From: Streptomyces marincola
GTDB taxonomy: Bacteria > Actinomycetota > Actinomycetes > Streptomycetales > Streptomycetaceae
DNA: 64,000 bases
NCBI RefSeq assembly: GCF_020410765.1
Contig: NZ_CP084541.1
Coordinates: forward strand, 1,297,001 to 1,361,000
Direction: 5' to 3'
Shown here: one piece after another, positions 24,077 to 31,556 of the stretch
Numbering within the stretch: the first letter of the stretch is position 1
How the letters are laid out: each line of letters opens with the position of its first letter
Notes under the pieces: model-generated
Told to the model about the DNA's origin: nothing
What the model saw: only the letters and a program-made list of their open reading frames with translations
Database searches by the model: none
Position numbers and translations under genes: made by a program

Positions 24077-24724
24077 GTGCGCGTTGTCCTCGCCGAAGAC
24101 CTTTTCCTGCTCAGGGACGGACTGGTCCGGCTGCTCGAAGCCCACGGCTTCGAGATCGCCGCCGCGGTGGACAACGGCCCAGGACTGACCCGGGCCCTCG
24201 CCGACCTGAGCCCCGACGTGGCGATCGTGGACGTGCGGCTGCCCCCGTCGTTCACGGACGAGGGGCTGCAATGCGCCCTGACCGCCCGCCGGGAGCAGCC
24301 GGGACTGCCCGTGCTCGTCCTGTCCCAGCACGTGGAGCAGCTCTACGCCCGCGAACTGCTCGCGGACGGCAACGGCGGCGTCGGCTACCTGCTGAAGGAC
24401 CGGGTGTTCGACGCCGACCAGTTCATCGACGCCGTGCGCCGCGTCGCCGCCGGCGGAACGGCCATGGACCCGCAGGTCATCCAGCAGCTGCTGGCCCAGC
24501 GCGCCGGCCAGGACTCTCCGCTGGAACGGCTCACCCCGCGCGAGCGGGAGGTCATCGAACTCATGGCGCAGGGCCGGTCCAACGCCGCCATCGCCGAGCG
24601 CCTTGTCGTCACGGAACGCGCCGTGGCCAAGCACACCTCCAACATCTTCACCAAACTCGGCCTCCCCCCGTCCGACGACGACAACCGCCGCGTCCTTGCG
24701 GTCCTCGCCTACCTCGAACGGTGA
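24077..24724 (+). CDS. NarL-family response regulator
   Basis: 215 aa. Receiver domain with acidic pocket LAEDLFLLRDG, phosphoacceptor Asp52 in VDVRLPP and Lys in YLLKDRV. LuxR-type helix-turn-helix: LTPREREVIELMAQGRSNAAIAERLVV in outline, then AKHTSNIFTKLGL. GTG 24077 follows GACGGAG. It probably pairs with the kinase at 19.5 kb, 3.3 kb upstream on the same strand. The two genes between them are the obvious, unproven, candidate targets. Confidence 0.92.
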   Translation: MRVVLAEDLFLLRDGLVRLLEAHGFEIAAAVDNGPGLTRALADLSPDVAIVDVRLPPSFTDEGLQCALTARREQPGLPVLVLSQHVEQLYARELLADGNGGVGYLLKDRVFDADQFIDAVRRVAAGGTAMDPQVIQQLLAQRAGQDSPLERLTPREREVIELMAQGRSNAAIAERLVVTERAVAKHTSNIFTKLGLPPSDDDNRRVLAVLAYLER

Positions 24725-24751
24725 ACACGAGCCGCCCGCACCTCACCTGAG

Positions 24752-25036
24752 GTGACCGGCGTCGCCCGTTGCCGTTCCGACGACGCCGGCAGCCGCACGC
24801 ACCACCTGCACGTCGTCACGGCCGACTCGTGGCCCAGCCGCAACGAACGCCTCCCGCGCGACCGGCTGCGCGCCGACCCCGAGGCCGCGCGGGAGTACGG
24901 ACCGCTCAAGCGCCGCCTCGCCGCCCAGGAGACGGACGGGCTCGCCTCCACCAAGGGCAGGACCGCGCTCATCCAGCGCCTCGTCGACGAGAACGCGCCG
25001 CGCGGCCTGCCGGCCGTCTCCGTCCGGGAGGAATGA
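24752..25036 (+). pseudogene. C-terminal fragment of a GrpB/UPF0157 nucleotidyltransferase-like protein
   Basis: 94 codons from GTG 24752. Residues 13-80 match the C-terminal half of GrpB proteins: RTHHLHVVTADS, then ADPEAAREYGPLKRRLAA and a final IQRLVDEN. The N-terminal nucleotidyltransferase half (about 90 residues) is missing, because the response regulator stop lies only 27 bases upstream. It may be a remnant after deletion; translation is possible but activity is unlikely. Confidence 0.65.
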
Positions 25037-25224
25037 CCGACGCGCGGCCCGCCCACGCCGCGCCGTGCCGCGGACCGAAGGCGTGCGACCGCCCCGGAGG
25101 GCCGCGAACGCGGCGCGAGCGGCGAACACCCGGACGTGTGGGCCGGGCGCCCTGCTCGACCGCGCACGGCGACCTCGGCCGTCGCCCGCGAGCCGCCGCG
25201 AGTGACCGGCCGGAACGCTCGCAC

Positions 25225-26655
25225 CTACGCGACGTCGGGCCGTGTCATCAGCGGCGACCGCAGGTGCGGCGCCAGGCTCGGGCCGGTCAGGGGCACGGCG
25301 TTCCACGTCGCCCTCGCGGTCCCCGTGCCGGCGTCGACCGACAGCCGGACCCGGTGCGGTGTGGTGATGACGTAGAGGTCGGCGACGAACGTGTCGCCCT
25401 GCCAGGCGCCCGCCGCGACAACCGCGCGGCCGAGCGGCGCGCTCTCCCGCCAACTCCCGTGGCCCACCGCGATGTCGGGGAACGCCCCGAGCCGAAGCAG
25501 CCATCCGCCGTCCACGGGCTCCACCGCCACCGTGGTCCCGCCGGGCAGCGGCGCGTCCCCGGCGGGGGCGTCGATGACCGCCTTGGCGGAACGTTCCGGC
25601 GCGGCAGAACCCGGAACCGGAGCCAGCGACAGCCGCCGCAACCGTGCGGCGAGCACCTCGTCGTCCCGGCTGCTCCCCGCGTGGTCGAGGCCGGGCAGCA
25701 GGCACTCCCACAGGGGGTCGAGCAGGGCCTCGCCCTGCGGGACGGCACCGGTCACGGCGACCACGAGATCGTGCGCGGGGACGACCAGGCACAGCTGGCC
25801 GAAGGAGCCCTCGCCCCGGTAGCCGTGCCGCGACATCCAGAACTGGTAGCCGTACCCGCACAGCGCGTCGGGGTACTCCGACCAGCCCTCGATCTGCCGG
25901 GTGCCGATGTGCCGCCTCGTCGCGAGCTCCACCCATGCGCGCGGGACGAGTTGCCGCCCGCCCCAGAGCCCGCCGCGCAGCAGCAGCTCACCGAAGGCGG
26001 CCACGGCCTCGGTCGTGAGGTGCAGTCCGTGGAACCCGAAGGCGGCACCGCTCGCCACCCGGTCCCATTCGGCGTGGTCGACGCCCATCGGCCGGAAGAG
26101 CCGCTCGTCCAGCAGGTCGGGGAGGCTGCGGCCCGTGACCCGTTCCACCATCCGGGCCAGGACGAAGGTGGTCGGGTTGTCGTAGGCGTGCCGCGTTCCC
26201 TCGGGCTCGGGGAACGGCACGCGCAGGAAGCCTTTGACCAGGTCGCCCGGTTCCCGTTGCCAGGCTTCGGCGAGGCTGTCCTCACGGTGCCCGGTCGTCA
26301 TGGACAGCAGGTGGTGGACGGTGAGCCGGCGCCCCTGCTCCGGCATGCCGGCCGGGACGTGCTCGGGCAGCACGTCCACCACCCGGTCGTCCAGCGACAG
26401 CAGTCCGTCGTCGATCGCGAGCCCCACGGCGACGGACGTGAACGACTTGGTCAGCGAGTAGAGAAGGTGCGGGCGCCCGGCCGAGTAGGGAGCCCACCAG
26501 CCTTCGGCGACGACGTGCCCGCGCCGCACGACCATGAGCGAGTGGCACTCGACGGATCGCGCTTCGAACCGGTCGAGCAGCGCGATGACCGACCGGGAGG
26601 ACACCCCGCAGGCGGCCGGGGTGGAACGCGGCAGCAGGACACGCGGAGAAGCCAT
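25225..26655 (-). CDS. Serine hydrolase of the beta-lactamase/class C family
   Basis: 476 aa. The SxxK motif in YSLTKSFTS supplies the nucleophile and YDNPTTF supplies the YxN motif. The beta-lactamase domain runs to about residue 330, followed by a C-terminal beta-rich domain (PGGTTVAVEPVDGGWLL). There is no signal peptide, so it is probably a cytoplasmic esterase/peptidase rather than a resistance enzyme. Single gene in an accessory region; substrate unknown. Confidence 0.88.
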   Translation of the reverse strand: MASPRVLLPRSTPAACGVSSRSVIALLDRFEARSVECHSLMVVRRGHVVAEGWWAPYSAGRPHLLYSLTKSFTSVAVGLAIDDGLLSLDDRVVDVLPEHVPAGMPEQGRRLTVHHLLSMTTGHREDSLAEAWQREPGDLVKGFLRVPFPEPEGTRHAYDNPTTFVLARMVERVTGRSLPDLLDERLFRPMGVDHAEWDRVASGAAFGFHGLHLTTEAVAAFGELLLRGGLWGGRQLVPRAWVELATRRHIGTRQIEGWSEYPDALCGYGYQFWMSRHGYRGEGSFGQLCLVVPAHDLVVAVTGAVPQGEALLDPLWECLLPGLDHAGSSRDDEVLAARLRRLSLAPVPGSAAPERSAKAVIDAPAGDAPLPGGTTVAVEPVDGGWLLRLGAFPDIAVGHGSWRESAPLGRAVVAAGAWQGDTFVADLYVITTPHRVRLSVDAGTGTARATWNAVPLTGPSLAPHLRSPLMTRPDVA

Positions 26656-26694
26656 CCGGCCACCGTAGACGGAAGACCTCCCGGCCCAAAACGA

Positions 26695-26949
26695 TTAACT
26701 GATCCGACTACGCGACCAGTTGGGCCCGCGCCCTCCCCGCCGCCGCGGATCGACGCACCGTGCGGCCCACAGCACGGTGGTCCGGCGCAGCGTGAACGTC
26801 TCGCCGGTCGTGAAAATCAGGCGCTTGGCGCCATGCGCCATGGAGGTCATGTCCTCGACGACGAACGCCTGGCCTCCGATCATGAGTTGGTCGCCGCGTC
26901 GCACGGTGCCCGCGTCGATCTCCACAGCGACCCGAACCCCTGCGGTCAT
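26695..26949 (-). CDS. Small conserved actinomycete protein (84 aa)
   Basis: Begins MTAGVRVAVEIDAGTVRRGD and contains QAFVVEDMTSMAHGAKRLIF, a small beta-rich fold found, as far as I recall, near XRE-type regulators in Streptomyces. The last 20 residues are Arg-rich. ATG 26949 is preferred over a longer in-frame start at 27093, whose extra residues look non-coding. It may be co-transcribed with the gene ending at 27071. Function unknown. Confidence 0.65.
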   Translation of the reverse strand: MTAGVRVAVEIDAGTVRRGDQLMIGGQAFVVEDMTSMAHGAKRLIFTTGETFTLRRTTVLWAARCVDPRRRGGRGPNWSRSRIS

Positions 26950-27070
26950 CCCGGCATCACCGCCCTGGCACGGCATGGGCGCGAGAGGTGCGGCCCGGCG
27001 GGTCGCGACAGTGTTCGAACGCTCATATCGCTCTCCGGAGAGGAAGGGCGGGGGCAGGAACAGCGAGCCG

Positions 27071-27775
27071 TCAGGGCCGACAGGCGGGTGCACAGGCGCA
27101 CAGCTCCTGCCCCTCGATGGTGGCCAGCGGACGACGGGACGCGCCGGTCAGCCGCCGCGCACACAGGGCGCAGTCCAAGCCGTGCCGCTGCCGCCAGGAC
27201 AAGCGGTGCCGCACGTCGATATCGGAGAGCAGCAGCGGGAGCCGGTGCGGACCGTGCCCATCGGGGCAGCGATGAGGCACCCCCACGACATCAAGGCCGC
27301 CGCACGACGCGCATTCCGACACCTGCCTCACCGCGGGCAACCGCCGTGCCACCCCCCGCTGCCCGTGCGATGGGCTCACCGTGCGCAGGGCCGCGAACAG
27401 GTCGGCCGGCCCGGTCAGGCACGTCTCCCGCGGAGGGATCAGCCAGCGTGTCGGGAAACCGCCGTGCCACGGGCCTCCGGACCACTCCACGGGCGGCACC
27501 AGCAGCACACGCCCCGCGCCCAGCACGGAGACATCGGCACGTCGCGGCTCCCAGGCGTCCGCCGCGCCGACCGGGATCAGCCAGGTCATGAGCCCTGTCG
27601 CCTGGTCCTCCACGACCGGTCCTGACCGTTCCCGAAGGTGGCCGATGATCTGCGTTCCGGTGATCGTCGGCAGTTGGACTCCGTCCCACCAGCGCCCGCA
27701 CGGCAGCGGCGCCGGGCCCTCCCTCGGCATCCACGACATGTCATGGGCCGACGAAGCGATGTGTCGATCCGTCAA
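27071..27775 (-). CDS. Streptomyces-type hypothetical protein with C-terminal Cys pairs
   Basis: 234 aa from TTG 27775, which has AGAGGAG 8 bases upstream (the first in-frame ATG, 27739, has none). The pattern MSWMPREGPAPLPCGRWWDG, followed by GPVVEDQATGLMTWLIPVG, LGAGRVLLVPPVEW and GGFPTRWLIPP, is a recurring Streptomyces family (related in style to primase-polymerase N-terminal-like proteins) often next to helix-turn-helix regulators. The C-terminal part has CASCGG, CALCARR and CACAPAC, possibly a zinc ribbon. It is divergent from the broken regulator at 27.9 kb. Confidence 0.7.
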   Translation of the reverse strand: MTDRHIASSAHDMSWMPREGPAPLPCGRWWDGVQLPTITGTQIIGHLRERSGPVVEDQATGLMTWLIPVGAADAWEPRRADVSVLGAGRVLLVPPVEWSGGPWHGGFPTRWLIPPRETCLTGPADLFAALRTVSPSHGQRGVARRLPAVRQVSECASCGGLDVVGVPHRCPDGHGPHRLPLLLSDIDVRHRLSWRQRHGLDCALCARRLTGASRRPLATIEGQELCACAPACRP

Positions 27776-27918
27776 CTCGCAGTCTCCTCTTCCTCCGGCG
27801 TCGGCACCGGTGAGCACGGTGCCCGTACGTGAAGAGACAACTGCACTGAGCCACTGAGGCGGTACCGTTGGGTGGGCGAGTGAACGTGAAAGCCATGAAA
27901 GTTTGGGAGTCCGCACGC

Positions 27919-29256
27919 ATGGCACCCCCACGCACACGAAACGCCGCTCTCGCCTCGCTGCTCGAACAAGCGCGATGGTCCCGCACGCAATTGGCGAACG
28001 CCGTCAACCGTGTCGCCGTCGAGACCGGTATGGAGTTGTCCTACGAGCAGTCGGCTGTCTCACACTGAATTTCGGGAACCGTGCCCAGGGCCCCGGTGCG
28101 CCCGCTCGTGTGTGAGGCATTCGCTCGCCGCCTGCACCGGCCGGTGACCTTGGCGGAAGCCGGGTTTCCCAGCGCCCCTGACAACGACGATCAGCGCATC
28201 GACCTCGCCGAACAACTTGTCGACATAGGGAGAAGCGATATGGACCCGTCACGCAGGCAAGTGCTCAGGACCGGTGCGTACACGACAGCGCTGGGAACAC
28301 CGCTGTTCGGCGAACTCACCGAACGCTCAGTCGCGGTCCATTCCGGGCACGGAGTCCGAATCGGCGCCGGTGAGGTCGCCAGGGTCCGCACCATGACCGA
28401 ACGCGTGGCCGACATCCTCGACGAACTCGGGGGCAGGCAGGCCCGCCCGATGGCCGCCGCCTACCTGGTCAACACGGTCGCTCCCTACCTCAGGGCATCC
28501 GCCCGCGACGAGGTCAGGAAGGACATGCTGTCCGCCGCGTCGGATCTGGTCTACCTGCTGGGCTGGATGGCGATGTACGAGAAGGATCACGGGATCGGCC
28601 AGCGGTACTACTTCAAGGCTCTCGAACTGGCAACGGCGGCCGACGACCCGACGGCCTACGGCCGCACGCTGCGGGGCATGAGCCTGCAAGCGGCCCATCT
28701 CGGTCACGGCGTGCGCGCATCCGAACTCGCCGAAGCGGCGGCAGCGGCGGTTCCCGCCGGGGGGCCGCGGCTCACGGCGTTCCTCAGAGGCCAGCAGGCG
28801 TACGCCGTGGCGATGACAGGCGACCGGCGGCAGGCGTTCGCCTGGCTGCGCGAGGCGGAATCCGCTCTCGACCGGGCCGATGCCCGCCGGGAGGCCATCG
28901 GCGGGTACGACCGCTGCGCGTACGAGTTCCACGTGGCATCCGTGCTCTACCACTGCCGCGACCTTCCGGGCTCGGTCAAGGCCCTGAAAGCCTCTCTCAG
29001 GGAGCAGCCGGCGCAGGAACGGCAGGGGCGCGTCCACGCGTACGCGGTGCTGGCCGGCAGGCAGTTCGAGATGGGTCACCTCGACGCCGCCTGCGAAAGC
29101 TGGGACCGCTTCCTGGACGCCTACCCGGCGGTGTCGACGGCGCGTGGCGACGACCACCTGGACACCATGGTCCGCAGGCTCCGGCCGCACCGGCGGTCGG
29201 CCCCCGCACGACGACTGCTCGAACGCGCCCACCAAGCGCGCACCCCGCAGGTATGA
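27919..29256 (+). pseudogene. NsdA-like HTH/TPR regulator interrupted by an in-frame TGA
   Basis: From ATG 27919 (GGGAG upstream) the frame encodes an HTH domain (NAALASLLEQARWSRTQLA) up to SYEQSAVSH, then TGA at 28066-28068. The same frame continues with ISGTVPRAPVRPLVCEAFA and about 390 further codons of a helical, TPR-like regulator (RMSLQAAHLGHG-type repeats). The paralogous regulator at 1-839 reads SVTRWLRGQRPRG here, so the TGA replaces a conserved Trp codon (TGG). An alternative product could start at GTG 28081 and would lack the DNA-binding helix. Nonsense mutation is the simplest reading; sequencing error or readthrough is possible. Confidence 0.8.
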
Positions 29257-29423
29257 CGCACGCCGGGCAGGCCGGCAGGGCGGAGAACGAGGCGCACGCG
29301 CGCCCTCTTACCGGGGGATGGCGCGTCATCGTGCGGCACGGCCGCGCCGTGGTAGGCCGTGGCGGCGGCGGTGATCAGATCGGCGGCGGAGGCGCTGCGG
29401 CGGTCGCCACGAGGGAGGCAAGC

Positions 29424-29615
29424 ATGTCGAGGGCCATGATCGACCTGGACGACCAGGCAACCGAGGAACTGATGCGACTGTACGGGGCGAAGACCAAGGC
29501 CGAGGCCGTTCGCCGTGCCATCGACGAGACGGTCAAGCTGCACAAGCGGATCGCGCTCATGGATGCCATCGACAGCGGTGAAATCGACCTCGCTCATGAC
29601 GCCAGGACAGCGTGA
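29424..29615 (+). CDS. vapB: VapB family antitoxin
   Basis: 63 aa. Ribbon-helix-helix-like N-terminus MSRAMIDLDDQATEELMRL, then the family signature YGAKTKAEAVRRAIDETV and an acidic tail. GGGAGG lies 8 bases before the ATG. It would neutralise a PIN-domain VapC RNase and autoregulate the operon. Its stop overlaps the start of a short reading frame that carries only the first residues of a VapC, so here the antitoxin seems to be an orphan. Confidence 0.82.
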   Translation: MSRAMIDLDDQATEELMRLYGAKTKAEAVRRAIDETVKLHKRIALMDAIDSGEIDLAHDARTA

Positions 29616-29752
29616 CCGTGCGCTGTCTGCTCGACAAGTCCGCCCTGGCACACCGCACCAAGCCAGAGCCCCCGCCGCCCAGTACGGACGGCAACGCCCC
29701 CGCCGGGGACGGGCGGCACCGCGGGGACGACGAGGACGGCACCGAGCGGTGA
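29612..29752 (+). pseudogene. VapC toxin stub (PIN-domain N-terminus only)
   Basis: 46 codons from GTG 29612, overlapping the VapB stop (GTGA), as usual in vapBC. The first 16 residues (MTVRCLLDKSALAHRT) match the start of VapC, including the first catalytic Asp, but the sequence then changes to a Pro/Gly/Asp-rich tail and ends at 29752, overlapping the next gene's GTG. Over 100 residues of the PIN domain are missing, so no RNase is expected. Confidence 0.7.
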
Positions 29753-30876
29753 CGTTCGCCCGTCCGGCCGGGTGGGAGGAGGCGTTCGCCGCGCTGCCCC
29801 GTGCAGCCTTCCTGCCGCGCGTGATGTGGCCGCACGACCAGGTCACGGACACGTTCGCCACCGTCGACCGCGCGAGCGACCCCGAAGGATGGCGGGCCGC
29901 CGCCGACGCCGATGTCCCGATCGTCACCCAGTGGGACGACGGCCGGCACACCGGCCCGGTGGCCGGGCGGGACGCCACCAGTTCGTCGTCGAAGCCGTCC
30001 CTGGTCGCCGCCATGCTCGCGGCCCTGGACGTCGAGCCCGGCATGCGCGTGCTGGAGATCGGGACCGGCACCGGCTGGACGGCCGCACTCCTGGCCCACC
30101 GGCTCGGCGCCGGGCACGTCACCAGCGTGGAGATCGACGCACGGGTGGCGCGGGCGGCCGGAAGCGCCCTGCGGCGCGCGGGTCTTCACCCCCGCCTGGT
30201 CGTGGGGGACGGCGCGCTCGGCGCGCCCGGGCACGCGCCGTTCGACAGGATTGTCGTGACGTGCGGCATGCGGCACGTCCCGGCCGCGTGGCTGCGGCAG
30301 TTGCGCCCGGGTGGCCGGCTCCTGATGCCCTGGGGAACGCCGTTCGTCCTCCACCGGGACGGCCTCGTCTCCCTGACGTCCCGGCCGGACGGGACGGCCG
30401 CCGGGCGCTTCGCCGGCCTGGTGTCGTTCATGCGTATCCGGAGCCAGCGCGACCGGCTGCCCTCGTATCCGCCGGATCTTCCGCTGCACGACCACGAGTC
30501 CGCCGTCTGGCCGCCGGGCGGCTGGGCGCCGTTCCCCTTTCTCGCCGGGCTGCGCCTGACGGACGCCGCGTACGCGGAGCAGCGCCACGAGGACGGGCGC
30601 ACGGTGTGGCTGTACGACCTGGCCGGTGCCGGGTGGACGGCGGCGGTGCGGCGGGACGGCGTGGCGCCTGGCGTCGTGGTGCGGCGGGCCGGGCGGCGAC
30701 CGCTGTGGGAGGAGTACACCGCGGCCCACTCCTGGTGGCGGAGGGTCGGCGAGCCCGGCATCGAACGCTTCGGGCTGACCGTCCGGCCGGACGGCTCCGC
30801 GACACCGTGGCTGGACGCCGAGGAGCAGGTGCTGGCCCCGCGGCCGTCCATGAGCCGCGCCGCCGAGCGCGGGTGA
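29749..30876 (+). CDS. PCMT-like SAM methyltransferase (RiPP-maturase-associated type)
   Basis: 375 aa. Class I methyltransferase with motif I VLEIGTGTGWTAALLAHRLG, acidic loop VTSVEID, DRIVVTCG and a preceding SSSSKPSLVAAML segment. The N-terminal part, WEEAFAALPRAAFLPRVMWP, resembles protein-L-isoaspartate methyltransferase relatives that accompany ATP-grasp peptide maturation in Streptomyces (from memory). No ATP-grasp or precursor gene is nearby, so it is an orphan here. The GTG start overlaps the stop of the VapC stub, so it is translationally coupled to it. Confidence 0.78.
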   Translation: MTFARPAGWEEAFAALPRAAFLPRVMWPHDQVTDTFATVDRASDPEGWRAAADADVPIVTQWDDGRHTGPVAGRDATSSSSKPSLVAAMLAALDVEPGMRVLEIGTGTGWTAALLAHRLGAGHVTSVEIDARVARAAGSALRRAGLHPRLVVGDGALGAPGHAPFDRIVVTCGMRHVPAAWLRQLRPGGRLLMPWGTPFVLHRDGLVSLTSRPDGTAAGRFAGLVSFMRIRSQRDRLPSYPPDLPLHDHESAVWPPGGWAPFPFLAGLRLTDAAYAEQRHEDGRTVWLYDLAGAGWTAAVRRDGVAPGVVVRRAGRRPLWEEYTAAHSWWRRVGEPGIERFGLTVRPDGSATPWLDAEEQVLAPRPSMSRAAERG

Positions 30877-30931
30877 GCGGTGCCGCGAAAACCCGTCGTG
30901 CGGCCAGGGCGAGCGGCGGCACAATGGCCGC

Positions 30932-31453
30932 GTGCCCTCATCCGAAGCAGCAGCCGGGAAGTTCCAGGATCTCGCCGCGCTCTGGAGCATCGGCGAGGCC
31001 ACGCCGACCGATGTCGTCGACGGCGCCTGTGACGCCCTCGTCGCCGGCCTGGACAGCCCCGCCCTGCGCATGCTGGCCGCGTGCACGCGCGCGGAGGCCG
31101 CGAGCGACGTGCCCGACCTCCTTCCTCCCGCGCTCGACGAACTCGGCCTGGTCTTCCACCCGGTGGACAGCGTCTCCGGCCTTGAGGCCGCCACCCGCGT
31201 GCTCGCCGCCCGGCTGCTGGCCGGTGAGCTGACCCCGCGCGAGCTGACCCGCCAGGTCCACTGGCACTGCGGGCACCGCGTGCCCCTGGCGCAGCCGCTC
31301 GCCGCGCTCGACGACGACTACGACAACGTCTACGGCAGCCTCGGGTACATCCCCAGGCCGGAGGCCGAGATCGACGCCGAGGTCAGGGCCGAGGCGAAGC
31401 GGCTCGTCGACCGCTCCGCCCCGCCCCCGGAACGCCCCTCACCCGGCGCGTGA
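30932..31453 (+). CDS. Hypothetical protein (173 aa)
   Basis: Soluble, acidic, mostly helical protein starting at GTG 30932 (MPSSEAAAGKFQDLAALWSI). It contains DVPDLLPPALDELGLVF and a HWHCGHRVPLAQPLAALDDDYDN-type segment. No family is recognised with confidence. It is 55 bases downstream of the methyltransferase and possibly co-transcribed. Confidence 0.7.
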   Translation: MPSSEAAAGKFQDLAALWSIGEATPTDVVDGACDALVAGLDSPALRMLAACTRAEAASDVPDLLPPALDELGLVFHPVDSVSGLEAATRVLAARLLAGELTPRELTRQVHWHCGHRVPLAQPLAALDDDYDNVYGSLGYIPRPEAEIDAEVRAEAKRLVDRSAPPPERPSPGA

Positions 31454-31556
31454 CCCGGATCGCCGCGGCGCCGCACCCGGTGGCCTCGGCAGTCGCGGGA
31501 CCGCAGCGCGCCGGGCGGGGTCGTAACCGCGGGCGGGGCGGCTCGTTCTGCCGGTT

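Noticed and set aside
24739..24754. CACCTCA-CC-TGAGGTG hairpin after the response regulator
   Set aside because: Only 7-base arms with a 2-base spacer, and it overlaps the GrpB fragment start; too weak to call a terminator.
29253..29423. Longer start for VapB at 29253
   Set aside because: The extra 57 residues are Gly/Arg-rich and lack a ribosome site; GGGAGG supports ATG 29424.
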